This document shows positions 17,897-25,268 of a stretch of DNA of 43,562 nucleotides, piece after piece (the stretch's first letter is position 1; each line of letters opens with the position of its first letter). Position numbers and translations under genes: made by a program. Under the pieces are notes generated by a model. It was not told where the DNA came from. It saw only the letters and a list, made by a program, of their open reading frames with translations, and did not search any database. The DNA is from UBA11524 sp964542315 (GTDB taxonomy: Bacteria > Bacillota > Clostridia > Christensenellales > Aristaeellaceae). Where the stretch lies: NCBI GenBank assembly GCA_964542315.1, contig CAZIUA010000010.1, positions 1-43,562 of the forward strand, written 5' to 3'.

Positions 17897-17965
17897 ATGC
17901 GATCACCGCTGCTGCATCCGCCGGAAAAGAAAAAGCGCATGAGCCGCAAGCCCGTGCGCAGCTGA
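17897..17965 (+). CDS. 22-codon ORF with strong RBS, basic peptide
   Basis: ATG at 17897 to TGA at 17963-17965. It is preceded by AAAAGGAGGTG (17877-17887), the strongest Shine-Dalgarno sequence in the area, 11 bases from the ATG. The peptide would be proline-containing and very basic (begins MRSPLLHPPEKKK; eight Lys/Arg against one Glu). It ends 21 bases before the m5C methyltransferase start, in the same frame. The position follows rpe, where B. subtilis carries thiN and the 26-residue SpoVM, but the sequence does not resemble SpoVM's amphipathic helix. It could be a small protein, a leader peptide or chance. Confidence 0.4.
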   Translation: MRSPLLHPPEKKKRMSRKPVRS

Positions 17966-17986
17966 CCAAAGACCAAGGAGAAACAT

Positions 17987-18892
17987 ATGCTGCCGAATGT
18001 ACCTGCCCTGTTGCTGGAAAAGCTCAATGCCCAGTACGGCACGAGCCTTGCGGAGGAGATCGTCCGCGGGTTTGTGCGCCGCCCGGTGACGCTGCGGGCC
18101 AATCCGCTCAAGAGCAGCGCGGAGGAGCTTCGCGCCCTGCTGGAGCGTGAGGGGATCGAATATGAAACGCTGCCCTGGTATGGGGAGGCCTTCCTCCTGC
18201 ATGGCGTGCGCGAGGAACGCATCCAGAGCCTGCCGGAATACGAAGCAGGGCATATGTACCTGCAGAGCCTCTCGTCGATGATGCCTGCGCTGGTGATGGA
18301 TCCGAAGAAGAATGAATCCATCCTGGATATGGCGGCGGCGCCCGGCGGCAAGACCACGCAGATGGCGGCGCTGTCCGGAAATGGCGCGCTCATCACCGCC
18401 TGCGAGAAGAACAAGGTGCGCGCTGATCGCCTGCGCTTCAACCTGGATCGCCAGGGCGCGACGCGCGTGAACGTCATGTGCCAGGATGCGCGCCAGCTCA
18501 ACGACCTGTTCAAGTTCGACAAGGTGCTCCTGGATGCCCCCTGCACCGGCTCCGGCACCATCCTCATCGAGGAGGGCGAACCGGAACGCCGCATGACCGC
18601 GGACTGGATCGCCAAGACCGCCGCCACGCAGAAGGCCATGCTCAAAAAGGCCCTGACGCTCCTCTCGGCCGGGCATGAGATGGTGTATTCCACCTGCTCC
18701 ATCCTGCAGGAGGAGAATGAAAACGTGCTGAACGCCGTCCTTCCGGCGATGAATGCGGAGATCGTGCCCATCGGGCATGCGTTCCTCCAGCATGTGCCGC
18801 TGCTGCCCACGAGCATCCCCGGCGTGGTGTGCGTCAAGCCCACAGCACTGTTCGAGGGCTTCTTCGTTGCGAAGATCCGCAAAAGGAAATAA
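17987..18892 (+). CDS. RNA cytosine-C5 methyltransferase, NOL1/NOP2/Sun family
   Basis: SAM-dependent methyltransferase of rRNA or tRNA cytosines. 301 residues: a short N-terminal RNA-recognition part (RRPVTLRANPLK...), SAM motif DMAAAPGGKTTQMAAL near residue 116, LLDAPCTGSGTIL near 182 (first conserved Cys) and YSTCSILQEENENVL near 228 (second, catalytic Cys), ending FEGFFVAKI. It lacks the C-terminal domains of full-length RsmF (about 450 residues or more), so it is a core-only member; the exact target base is not predictable. RBS AAGGAG. It is the second m5C methyltransferase in the window after rsmB. Confidence 0.9.
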   Translation: MLPNVPALLLEKLNAQYGTSLAEEIVRGFVRRPVTLRANPLKSSAEELRALLEREGIEYETLPWYGEAFLLHGVREERIQSLPEYEAGHMYLQSLSSMMPALVMDPKKNESILDMAAAPGGKTTQMAALSGNGALITACEKNKVRADRLRFNLDRQGATRVNVMCQDARQLNDLFKFDKVLLDAPCTGSGTILIEEGEPERRMTADWIAKTAATQKAMLKKALTLLSAGHEMVYSTCSILQEENENVLNAVLPAMNAEIVPIGHAFLQHVPLLPTSIPGVVCVKPTALFEGFFVAKIRKRK

Positions 18893-18897
18893 CGCGA

Positions 18898-18953
18898 TCG
18901 GGCTCCTGCTGATTCGGCAGGGGCCTGAGGTTTGTCGGGGATGCGGCAAAATC
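18898..18953 (+). repeat. two hairpins after the m5C methyltransferase
   Basis: GGCTCCTGC/GCAGGGGCC (one wobble pair) closely followed by CGGGGAT/ATCCCCG. Neither has a T-run, so they may be weak or factor-dependent terminators separating the methyltransferase from the ruvC promoter. Confidence 0.4.
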
Positions 18954-18966
18954 CCCGGTGTTCGCC

Positions 18967-18995
18967 TTGACAATCCAGCGTGCGGAGAGTATGAT
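18967..18995 (+). promoter_or_regulatory. ruvCAB promoter
   Basis: -35 TTGACA (18967-18972), 17-base spacer, -10 TATGAT (18990-18995). No GAAC-N4-GTTC LexA box is seen around it, so SOS control through that Gram-positive site is not evident. Confidence 0.85.
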
Positions 18996-19031
18996 AAATA
19001 GAGCATAAATGTTCTCATGCGGAGGGAAGAG

Positions 19032-19526
19032 ATGATCGTCCTGGGAATCGACCCCGGATATGCCCTGATGGGCTGGGGCGTGGTGGAGGCCAATGGCAGC
19101 CACATGAAGCTGCTGGGCTATGGCTGCATCGAGACCAAGGCCGGTACGCCCATGCAGCACCGGCTGCGGACGCTCCAGCTGGGTGTGCGCGACCTGACGC
19201 TGATGTACCGCCCGGATGAGGTGGCCTTCGAGGAATTGTTCTTCGCGCAGAATGTCACCACCGCACTGATGGTCGGTGCGGCGCGCGGTGCGGCCATCAT
19301 TGCTGCAGCGGAATACACCGAGAACCTCTACGAATATACCCCCATGCAGATCAAGCAGGCCATCACCGGCTATGGCAAGGCGGACAAGAAGCAGATTCAG
19401 CAGATGGTGAAGCTCCTGCTGCGCATGGATGAGATCCCGAAGCCGGACGACGCGGCGGATGCCATTGCCTGCGCCATCACCCACTGTCAGGCCGGGCGCA
19501 TGCGCGAGCAGTTCCGCATGAAATGA
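19032..19526 (+). CDS. ruvC: crossover junction endodeoxyribonuclease RuvC
   Basis: Resolves Holliday junctions by paired nicks. 164 residues from ATG 19032, which follows GGAGGG; an ATG at 19017 would put the RBS inside the gene. RNase H-like fold with catalytic acidic residues in LGIDPGYALMGWG (Asp), EVAFEELFF (Glu), and DDAADAIACAI near the C-terminus. The conserved TPMQIKQAITGYGKADKKQ loop precedes the last acidic pair. First gene of ruvC-ruvA-ruvB. Confidence 0.96.
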   Translation: MIVLGIDPGYALMGWGVVEANGSHMKLLGYGCIETKAGTPMQHRLRTLQLGVRDLTLMYRPDEVAFEELFFAQNVTTALMVGAARGAAIIAAAEYTENLYEYTPMQIKQAITGYGKADKKQIQQMVKLLLRMDEIPKPDDAADAIACAITHCQAGRMREQFRMK

Positions 19527-19549
19527 CGAGATCAGGAGGATGAACCCCT

Positions 19550-20161
19550 TTGTACGCATTTATTGAAGGTCAGGTGGTCGAAAAGACCAACAATACTCTT
19601 GTCCTTTTGGCGGGTGGCGTGGGCTATCTGCTCAACTGCCCCATGTCCACCATTTCGGCGGCGCCCCAGACCGGCGAGATCATGCGCTGCCACACCTGGC
19701 TGAGCGTCCGCGAGGACGCGATGGAGCTCTTCGGCTTTGCCAGCAGGGAGGAGAAGCAGATCTTCCTCATGCTGGTGAGCGTCACTGGCGTGGGCGCAAA
19801 GATGGCGCTGGCGCTGCTGAGCACGCTGTCCGTGCAGGATCTTCGCCTGGCCATCCTCATGGAGGACGACAAGACCCTCGCCCGTGCGCCGGGTGTGGGC
19901 AAGAAGATCGCCCAGCGCATCGCCATGGAGCTCAAGGACAAGCTCGGCCAGTTCGAGTTCTCCGGCGGCAGCAAGAGCACTGCGTCCGCTGCGCCTGCTG
20001 TGCCTGTGGCGGCGGATAATTTCGCCCAGGCGATGGCCGCGCTGACCGGCCTTGGCTACACCCCCGGCGAGGCGCGCGAAGCCCTGCAGAAGATCGACAA
20101 CAAGGAAGCCCCGGCGGATGAGCTGCTGCGACTGGCACTCAGAAGCATGGCGGGCATGTGA
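19550..20161 (+). CDS. ruvA: Holliday junction branch migration protein RuvA
   Basis: Tetrameric junction-binding subunit that loads RuvB. 203 residues. OB-fold domain I (MYAFIEGQVVEKTNNTLVLL), domain II with two helix-hairpin-helix motifs (VTGVGAKMALALL and APGVGKKIAQRIAMELKDKL), a flexible linker (about 138-152) and domain III (ALTGLGYTPGEAREAL...) that contacts RuvB. The start is TTG at 19550, 10 bases after AGGAGG, with the family-typical M-Y-A-F beginning; there is no ATG alternative. Confidence 0.95.
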   Translation: MYAFIEGQVVEKTNNTLVLLAGGVGYLLNCPMSTISAAPQTGEIMRCHTWLSVREDAMELFGFASREEKQIFLMLVSVTGVGAKMALALLSTLSVQDLRLAILMEDDKTLARAPGVGKKIAQRIAMELKDKLGQFEFSGGSKSTASAAPAVPVAADNFAQAMAALTGLGYTPGEAREALQKIDNKEAPADELLRLALRSMAGM

Positions 20162-20176
20162 TAGAGGAACGAAACG

Positions 20177-21208
20177 ATGGATGATCGCTTTATGAACGCC
20201 AATTTCCAGATGGAGGACAGTGCTGTCGAGCAGAGCCTGCGCCCACATACTTTGCGGGACTACATCGGCCAGACCGCTGTGAAGGACAGCCTGAGCATCT
20301 ACATCCAGGCGGCGCTGTCCCGGCATGACGCGCTGGATCACATGCTGCTCTACGGCCCGCCCGGCCTCGGCAAGACCACGCTGGCCAACATCGTGGCCTC
20401 GGAGATGGGGCAGAACATCCGCATCACCTCCGGCCCGGCCATCGAGCGCCCCGGCGACCTGCTGTCCATCATCACCAACCTGAATCAGGGCGATGTGCTC
20501 TTCATCGACGAGATCCACCGCCTCTCCCGCACGGCGGAGGAGGTGCTCTATTCCGCTATGGAGGACTTCGCGGTGGACATCGTCACCGGCAAGGGGCCGA
20601 TGGCGAACTCCATCCACATGTCCGTGCCGAAATTCACCCTGGTCGGCGCCACGACCCGCGCCGGTCAGCTCAGCGCCCCCTTGCGCGACCGATTCGGCAT
20701 GCTGTTCCGCCTGGAACTGTATTCCCCGGAGGAGCTGAGCCAGATCGTCCGGCGCAGCGCATCCATCCTGGGCGTGGAGGCTGAACCGGAAGGCATCCTC
20801 GAAATTGCCCGCCGCAGCCGCGGCACGCCCCGTATCGCCAACCGCATGCTCAAGCGCGTGCGCGATTACGCCCAGGTCAAGGGTAGCGGCGTCATCACGC
20901 TGGATGTGGCGCGCGAGGCCATCGAGATGCAGGGCGTGGATCAGCTGGGTCTGGACAAGACCGACCGCACCATGCTGACTACCATGATGGATAAATTCGG
21001 CGGCGGCCCGGTGGGTCTGGATACCCTGGCGGCCACCACGGGCGAAGATGCTGTCACCATCGAGGATGTGTATGAGCCCTTCCTGATGCAGCTGGGTTTC
21101 CTGATGCGCACGCCGCGCGGACGCATCTGCACCCCTGCCGCATGGGAGCATATGGGCCGCACCGCGCCCGGCGCAGCGGAGTCGGGGCAGATCAGGATGG
21201 AACTGTGA
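20177..21208 (+). CDS. ruvB: Holliday junction branch migration ATPase RuvB
   Basis: AAA+ motor of branch migration. 343 residues. Begins with the family's LRPHTLRDYIGQ element, Walker A GPPGLGKTTLA near residue 61, Walker B LFIDEIHRL near 110, sensor 1 VGATTRAGQLSAPLRDRFG near 155, and a C-terminal winged helix (DRTMLTTMMDKFGGGPVGLDTLA, FLMRTPRGR). 15 bases separate it from ruvA. The transcript ends at a strong terminator at 21228. Confidence 0.97.
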   Translation: MDDRFMNANFQMEDSAVEQSLRPHTLRDYIGQTAVKDSLSIYIQAALSRHDALDHMLLYGPPGLGKTTLANIVASEMGQNIRITSGPAIERPGDLLSIITNLNQGDVLFIDEIHRLSRTAEEVLYSAMEDFAVDIVTGKGPMANSIHMSVPKFTLVGATTRAGQLSAPLRDRFGMLFRLELYSPEELSQIVRRSASILGVEAEPEGILEIARRSRGTPRIANRMLKRVRDYAQVKGSGVITLDVAREAIEMQGVDQLGLDKTDRTMLTTMMDKFGGGPVGLDTLAATTGEDAVTIEDVYEPFLMQLGFLMRTPRGRICTPAAWEHMGRTAPGAAESGQIRMEL

Positions 21209-21214
21209 GTGAAA

Positions 21215-21223
21215 TGTGGATAA
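21215..21223 (-). promoter_or_regulatory. perfect DnaA box
   Basis: TGTGGATAA, same orientation as the box at 17859; the two share the 10-mer TGTGGATAAC. It lies between the ruvB stop and its terminator. Confidence 0.5.
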
Positions 21224-21227
21224 CGAA

Positions 21228-21268
21228 AGGGCGCCGGAGGGAGATGCATCCCTCTGACGCCCTGTTTT
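21228..21268 (+). terminator. ruvCAB terminator
   Basis: Stem AGGGCG...GAGGGA with TCCCTC...CGCCCT followed by G and TTTT. It lies between convergent ruvB and the glycosyltransferase gene. Confidence 0.8.
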
Positions 21269-21323
21269 GATGTGTGAAAATGGATGCGCGCCGGTATCGA
21301 CGCATGCCGGGAAGGCGGAAAGC

Positions 21324-22091
21324 TCACAGCCCCCACTTGTTCAGATAGTGGGCGGTATCGCGCAGGCGGCACAGGATCTCCGGCAGATTGCGGGAGCGCG
21401 CCTGGCGGTCGTGGACGACGGTCATTTCCGGATGGTAGACGATGGCGCCCAATTCCAGCGCGCGGCGGCTCAGATCGCTGTCCGCATGCGCATAGAAGAA
21501 ACGGGGATCCATGCCGTTGAGCTGGCGCAGCGCCTGCGTGCGGATGAGCAGGAACCGGTCGGACGCGACCTCCACGCTCGTGGGGGAGGACACATCTGCA
21601 TCTGCCAGGGTGTATTCCGCCCACCAGCCCTTGAACGGGCCGGGGATGTGCCGCAGCGCACTGCCGATGAGGTAGCGCAGCTTCGGGGCGCGCTTGGGGA
21701 GGAATTCCTCTTGGCCATCGGGGGTGACGATGCGCGGCGTCAGGATCACGCAGGACTCATTGCGCTCCATATATGCGACCATATCGGACAGCAGATGCTC
21801 ATCAAAGTTGACATCCGGATGGCAGATCAGGTGATACTGGCTGCGCAGATTGGGGATGACCGTATTGCTGCCGCCGGCGATGCCCAGATCCTTGCGCTGG
21901 GGGTAGTACAGCGCGCCGGGGCATTGCCAGTGCAGATGTTCCATCAGCGTGCCGGAGGGAGCGTTGTCCACCACATGCAGCTCCAGCGCGATCTCGCTCT
22001 CCTGGAAGCATTGCACCGCACGCAGGACACGCATGCCGGTTTCATACACCACGACGCACGCGCTCAGCACGGGTTCAGTAAAGATCGACAT
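21324..22091 (-). CDS. family 2 glycosyltransferase
   Basis: 255 residues with the GT2 (GT-A fold) plan: SACVVVYETGMRVLRAV start, nucleotide-sugar Asp in LHVVDNAPSG, KDLGIAGGSNTVI, HPDVNFDEHLL in the position of the DXD-type metal site, and the acceptor/catalytic region FFYAHADSDLSRRALELGA. This resembles rhamnosyltransferase-like GT2 enzymes of polysaccharide assembly, but donor and acceptor cannot be told. There are no membrane helices. It is a single gene with its own promoter, not in a visible polysaccharide cluster. RBS GGAGGG before the ATG. Confidence 0.88.
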   Translation of the reverse strand: MSIFTEPVLSACVVVYETGMRVLRAVQCFQESEIALELHVVDNAPSGTLMEHLHWQCPGALYYPQRKDLGIAGGSNTVIPNLRSQYHLICHPDVNFDEHLLSDMVAYMERNESCVILTPRIVTPDGQEEFLPKRAPKLRYLIGSALRHIPGPFKGWWAEYTLADADVSSPTSVEVASDRFLLIRTQALRQLNGMDPRFFYAHADSDLSRRALELGAIVYHPEMTVVHDRQARSRNLPEILCRLRDTAHYLNKWGL

Positions 22092-22124
22092 GGCAGTCCC
22101 TCCTCAAACATTCGTACACCATCT

Positions 22125-22153
22125 ATTCTACCGCGAAACGGTGGATTTGTCCA
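22125..22153 (-). promoter_or_regulatory. glycosyltransferase promoter
   Basis: Minus strand: -35 TGGACA (22148-22153), 17-base spacer, -10 TAGAAT (22125-22130). It is divergent from, and close to, the gntR-type promoter. Confidence 0.7.
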
Positions 22154-22160
22154 TAAAAGT

Positions 22161-22190
22161 GTGGAAATTTCTACGGGAAAATGGTATAAT
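22161..22190 (+). promoter_or_regulatory. regulator promoter with candidate operator
   Basis: Perfect -10 TATAAT at 22185-22190. No good -35 is seen; instead the imperfect palindrome GTGGAAATTTCTAC (22161-22174, two mismatching positions) occupies the -35 region. This is where a GntR-family repressor could bind to control its own gene and perhaps the divergent glycosyltransferase. Inference from position only. Confidence 0.5.
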
Positions 22191-22232
22191 ACAAGTTATG
22201 ACGATGATTTTAACCCGGAAAGGAGCGCCAAC

Positions 22233-22943
22233 ATGGATCATACTCTGCATTCTGACAGTGCCAGCCCGCTGTATCGCCAGCTGATGGAGCGTGTGCGGGC
22301 GGATATCGCATCCGGCCTGTATCCTGTGAACAGCCGAATCCCGTCGGAGGCGGAGCTGGGAGAGAAATACCATGTCAGCCGTGTGACGGTTCGCAAGGCG
22401 CTGGCGGAATTGACCGAGGCCGGCCTGCTGCGGCGGATGCAGGGCAAGGGCACTTATGTCTGCGCGCCGCGCCTGCGCAGCAACCTGCGCGATGTGACGA
22501 GCTTCCATGATGCATGCCGGATGATGGGCTGCCAGCCGGGGGCGAAGGTGATCACGGCGCAGCGGATCCACGCGGCGGAGAGCATCCGCGAGGCGCTGGG
22601 GCTTCCCGGGGATGAGGCGGTGGAGATCGTCCGCCTGCGCACGGCGGATGGCGAGCCTGTCATGCTGGAAACGAATTGCTTCCCCATGACCTATGAGGGG
22701 CTCCTCGCGGCCGACCTGACCGGATCGCTCTATGATCTGCTGGGGGAATACGGTGTGGAGGCGGCCAGCGGTCAGCATGAGATCAGCCTGTGCCATGCCA
22801 ATGCGCATCAGGCGCGGCTCCTCGGGGTGGAAGTGGGCGATGCGCTGTTGCAGCTCGATCAGGTGATCTATGACCAGCATGGCGCGCCGCTGCATACCTC
22901 GCACCAGGTCATCCGCGGGGATCGTTTCTCCTTCCGCATTTGA
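22233..22943 (+). CDS. GntR-family (HutC subfamily) transcriptional regulator
   Basis: 236 residues from ATG 22233 (RBS AAAGGAG). N-terminal winged helix (about 12-75: SPLYRQLMERVRADI, RIPSEAELGEKYHVSRVTVRKALAEL, RRMQGKGTYV) followed by a UTRA effector-binding domain (about 95-236). HutC/UTRA regulators usually respond to a sugar phosphate, amino acid or similar small molecule; the effector is unknown here. The NYN-LOTUS gene follows after 42 bases on the same strand and may be in the same transcript. The open frame extends far upstream of the start but has no support there. Confidence 0.92.
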   Translation: MDHTLHSDSASPLYRQLMERVRADIASGLYPVNSRIPSEAELGEKYHVSRVTVRKALAELTEAGLLRRMQGKGTYVCAPRLRSNLRDVTSFHDACRMMGCQPGAKVITAQRIHAAESIREALGLPGDEAVEIVRLRTADGEPVMLETNCFPMTYEGLLAADLTGSLYDLLGEYGVEAASGQHEISLCHANAHQARLLGVEVGDALLQLDQVIYDQHGAPLHTSHQVIRGDRFSFRI

Positions 22944-22985
22944 TGCGCCGGTGCTTTTCAACAACGACGAAAGGGATTGTTCCTT

Positions 22986-23978
22986 ATGGCGAAGTTTGCT
23001 GTTTTTATCGATCTGGAAAACTGCGGCGCGAAGGTCGCCACGCTGGATTCCGTGCTGGAAAAGGTCAAGATCCGCGGCGATATCCTGCTGGGCAAGGTGT
23101 ATGGCTATACCGACCGCTTTTCCGATCTGAAGGAGGTGCTGCTGAGCAACACCTTCACCGTTGTGCCGAGCCTGCGCTACGGCATCGCGCAGAAGAACAA
23201 TGCTGATATCCAGCTGGTCATCGACGCGCTGGAGGTTGCCTATACCAATGAGCTGATCGACTCCTTCTGCATCGTGTCCGGTGACAGCGATTATGTGCCG
23301 CTGGTGGGCAAATTGAAGTCCATGGGCAAATTCGTTCTGGGCATCAGCCGGTCGGAAGCCACGTCGAATATCTTCCTCAATGCGTGCAATGAGTTCCAGT
23401 TCCTGGAGGGCGTCAGCCGCAAGACCGCTGTGCCGGACCGCAAGACGAAGAAGGGCAGCGTCAGCGAGGAAACGGTGGACGAGACCGAGTTGAACAAGCT
23501 GATCGTGTCCATCATCGACGAGGCCACCGGCCTGGATGAGATGTATGCCTCCGAGCTCAAGGGCATCCTGACGCGTCTGCGCCCGGATTTCAACGAGAAA
23601 TCCTATGGCTGCGCGTCGTTCTATAAGCTGCTGGCGAAATTGTCCGCCAAGTATGGCGAGATCCACGTCAAGAACGATAATTTCAACGTGATGGTGTCCC
23701 TGAATGCGAATATGGAGGGGGCTGAGGTGCATCCGCAGCTGACGCGGGAGAACTGGCGCGAGGCCTTCGCGGCGCAGATCAGCGCGTACAAGGATGGCGG
23801 CTTCGAGCGCGTGAATCCCTCCATCCTCAAGGCGGACATCCTGACCACCTATCCGGATTTTAACGAGCGGAACATCGGCTTCAAGCGCTTCTCCGACGTG
23901 ATGAAGCAGCTGGAGAAGGATGGCCTTGTGCGCGTGGAGATGGACGAGCAGAAAACCATGCTCATCAAGCTCCTTTGA
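22986..23978 (+). CDS. NYN-domain (LabA/DUF88-type) protein with two OST-HTH/LOTUS domains
   Basis: 330 residues from ATG 22986 (AAAGGG about 10 bases upstream). The N-terminal NYN domain (about 1-150) is a PIN-like nuclease fold: AVFIDLENC, then RYGIAQKNNADIQLVIDALE and FCIVSGDSDYVPLVGKLKSMGK provide the conserved acidic residues. Two repeats follow that look like LOTUS winged helices, ending in matching segments: YASELKGILTRLRPDFNEKSYGC (about 185-240) and NPSILKADILTTYPDFNERNIGF (about 275-330). LOTUS domains bind RNA (G-rich or structured) in other proteins, so the likely role is RNA cleavage or RNA regulation. Targets are unknown. Confidence 0.88.
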   Translation: MAKFAVFIDLENCGAKVATLDSVLEKVKIRGDILLGKVYGYTDRFSDLKEVLLSNTFTVVPSLRYGIAQKNNADIQLVIDALEVAYTNELIDSFCIVSGDSDYVPLVGKLKSMGKFVLGISRSEATSNIFLNACNEFQFLEGVSRKTAVPDRKTKKGSVSEETVDETELNKLIVSIIDEATGLDEMYASELKGILTRLRPDFNEKSYGCASFYKLLAKLSAKYGEIHVKNDNFNVMVSLNANMEGAEVHPQLTRENWREAFAAQISAYKDGGFERVNPSILKADILTTYPDFNERNIGFKRFSDVMKQLEKDGLVRVEMDEQKTMLIKLL

Positions 23979-24009
23979 TTGCCCATGCAGGGAAATCCCC
24001 CTGTGATTC

Positions 24010-24026
24010 GTTTCATTTGATGAAAC
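24010..24026. repeat. perfect hairpin before the membrane-anchored protein gene
   Basis: GTTTCAT / ATGAAAC with a TTG loop, directly ahead of the AAGGAGG of the next gene. It could be an operator or an RNA hairpin affecting translation. No T-run follows, so it is not a terminator. Confidence 0.5.
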
Positions 24027-24045
24027 AGCGGAAGGAGGAAATGGC

Positions 24046-24585
24046 ATGAAGCATCTTCGGCGGCTGATCTGGTACATCGCGTCCAGGCTGCTGATCGTGA
24101 CGCTGGTGCTGGGCCTGCTGGTGACCGGCTTCTATTATGCGATGAACATGACCAATATCTACGTCGTCCTCAAGGATGGCATGGCGCGCCGTGCGCAGGT
24201 GGTCATGATGACGGAGGATATCTCCGAGCTGAACAAGTATTTCTTTGACAGCTTCCTGAACCGGGACGCCGCTGTGCAGACCGTCGTCAACGGCACAACG
24301 CCCTATCAGGCGTATAACATCGTCGGCATCGACCACCGCCTGTCCATGGGCTTCACCTGGATCTGGCCGTGGGACACCACCGTCCGCGTGGACATTGTCG
24401 AGCGCATCCCTGCCATTGATGGGCGCATCAAGGGCAGCAAGGCGGAGGAATATATCGCGGCGTATGGTAGCGACGTGCTCTATCCGCCGGACTGGATCAG
24501 CGCGAGGTACCGCGCCACGCTGGTGAAGGAGAATGGCCAGTGGAAGATCATGAACCTGCAAACCATCGAGCGGCTGGCAGAGTAG
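24046..24585 (+). CDS. membrane-anchored protein of unknown function
   Basis: 179 residues, no family recognised. One N-terminal membrane helix (about 9-32, WYIASRLLIVTLVLGLLVTGFYYAM) after a basic start places the rest outside the cell. The outer part resembles small stress-sensor or NTF2-like export domains only in general: helix (EDISELNKYFFDSFLNR), then strands (HRLSMGFTWIWPWDTTVRVDIVER...ARYRATLVKENGQWKIMNLQ). The final NGQWKI strand motif is common in NTF2-like/DUF4878-type lipoproteins. Good AGGAGG RBS. GC content matches the neighbours (39 of 60 bases G/C at 24061-24120). Confidence 0.8.
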   Translation: MKHLRRLIWYIASRLLIVTLVLGLLVTGFYYAMNMTNIYVVLKDGMARRAQVVMMTEDISELNKYFFDSFLNRDAAVQTVVNGTTPYQAYNIVGIDHRLSMGFTWIWPWDTTVRVDIVERIPAIDGRIKGSKAEEYIAAYGSDVLYPPDWISARYRATLVKENGQWKIMNLQTIERLAE

Positions 24586-24656
24586 GTGAGCAAAAGCAGC
24601 GCTTGTTCTGCTGATGCGTCTAAGCAAGGAATGCGCTTTTGATACGTGGAGGTTTT

Positions 24657-25172
24657 ATGAAGATAGAAAATATTGAAACTTCAAGGCTTTTGTTGCGCGG
24701 GTTTACAAAAGAGGATGCTTTGTGGGCTTATAGCATCTGGAATGATCCGGAGATGGGACAGTATTTGCCTGACGAAGCCAAAGAAACGATCGACGATGAA
24801 TACTTAAAAATGCTGGAAGGCCTGGGCGAGGATGAAGAATGCTGCTATTTGATCCCTGTTTTCAAGGATTCGCTGGAACGCGTAGGGACATGCAGCTTCA
24901 TGATCAGTGAAGATAAGAAGGTGTATGATATCGCTTATTGCATACATAAGCATTTTTGGTGCAAAGGCTATGCGACGGAGATCGCTCAGGGGCTGATCGA
25001 TTATGCTCGCGGGAAGGGTGCAGAGAAGGTGACCATTTTTGTGGGGCAGGAAAATGCTGCTTCCAACCGTGTCGCGCAGAAATGTGGCGGGAAAATCGTC
25101 AGCGAAAGCACCTACAAAAAAAGAGGAACGGATATGGTCATGAAAGATTACAAATATGAAATTGTTTTGTAA
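24657..25172 (+). CDS. GNAT-family N-acetyltransferase (RimJ/RimL-like)
   Basis: 171 residues from ATG 24657, 5 bases after GTGGAGG. N-terminal IETSRLLLRGFTKEDA and acetyl-CoA pocket HKHFWCKGYATEIAQGLIDYARGKGA are typical of ribosomal-protein-type or small-molecule acetyltransferases; NAASNRVAQKCGGK is the usual C-terminal helix. The substrate is unknown. Base composition is visibly different from its neighbours (22 of 60 bases G/C at 24661-24720), suggesting later acquisition. Upstream, CAAAAGC (24591-24597) and GCGCTTTTG (24633-24641) form an imperfect inverted repeat around the gap. Confidence 0.9.
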   Translation: MKIENIETSRLLLRGFTKEDALWAYSIWNDPEMGQYLPDEAKETIDDEYLKMLEGLGEDEECCYLIPVFKDSLERVGTCSFMISEDKKVYDIAYCIHKHFWCKGYATEIAQGLIDYARGKGAEKVTIFVGQENAASNRVAQKCGGKIVSESTYKKRGTDMVMKDYKYEIVL

Positions 25173-25199
25173 GCATCTTTCCTGCGCATGTGAACACAA

Positions 25200-25251
25200 A
25201 AAACAGACCGCTGCTTCTCGCCATGTGCGAAAAGTCGGCGGTCTTTCTGTT
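25200..25251. terminator. bidirectional terminator
   Basis: AACAGACCGC pairs with GCGGTCTTTCTGTT, and inside it CTTCTCGC pairs with GCGAAAAG. There is an A-run on the left and a T-rich right arm. It separates the convergent acetyltransferase and LUD genes. Confidence 0.75.
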
Positions 25252-25268
25252 GCCCATGTCCGATTTGG

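Noticed and set aside
18898..19016. SOS (LexA) box before ruvC
   Set aside because: No GAAC-N4-GTTC site is seen; only a plain sigma-A promoter is supported.
21267..22232. Upstream continuation of the GntR-family frame
   Set aside because: It runs antisense to the glycosyltransferase gene; the RBS and HTH start fix the true start at 22233.
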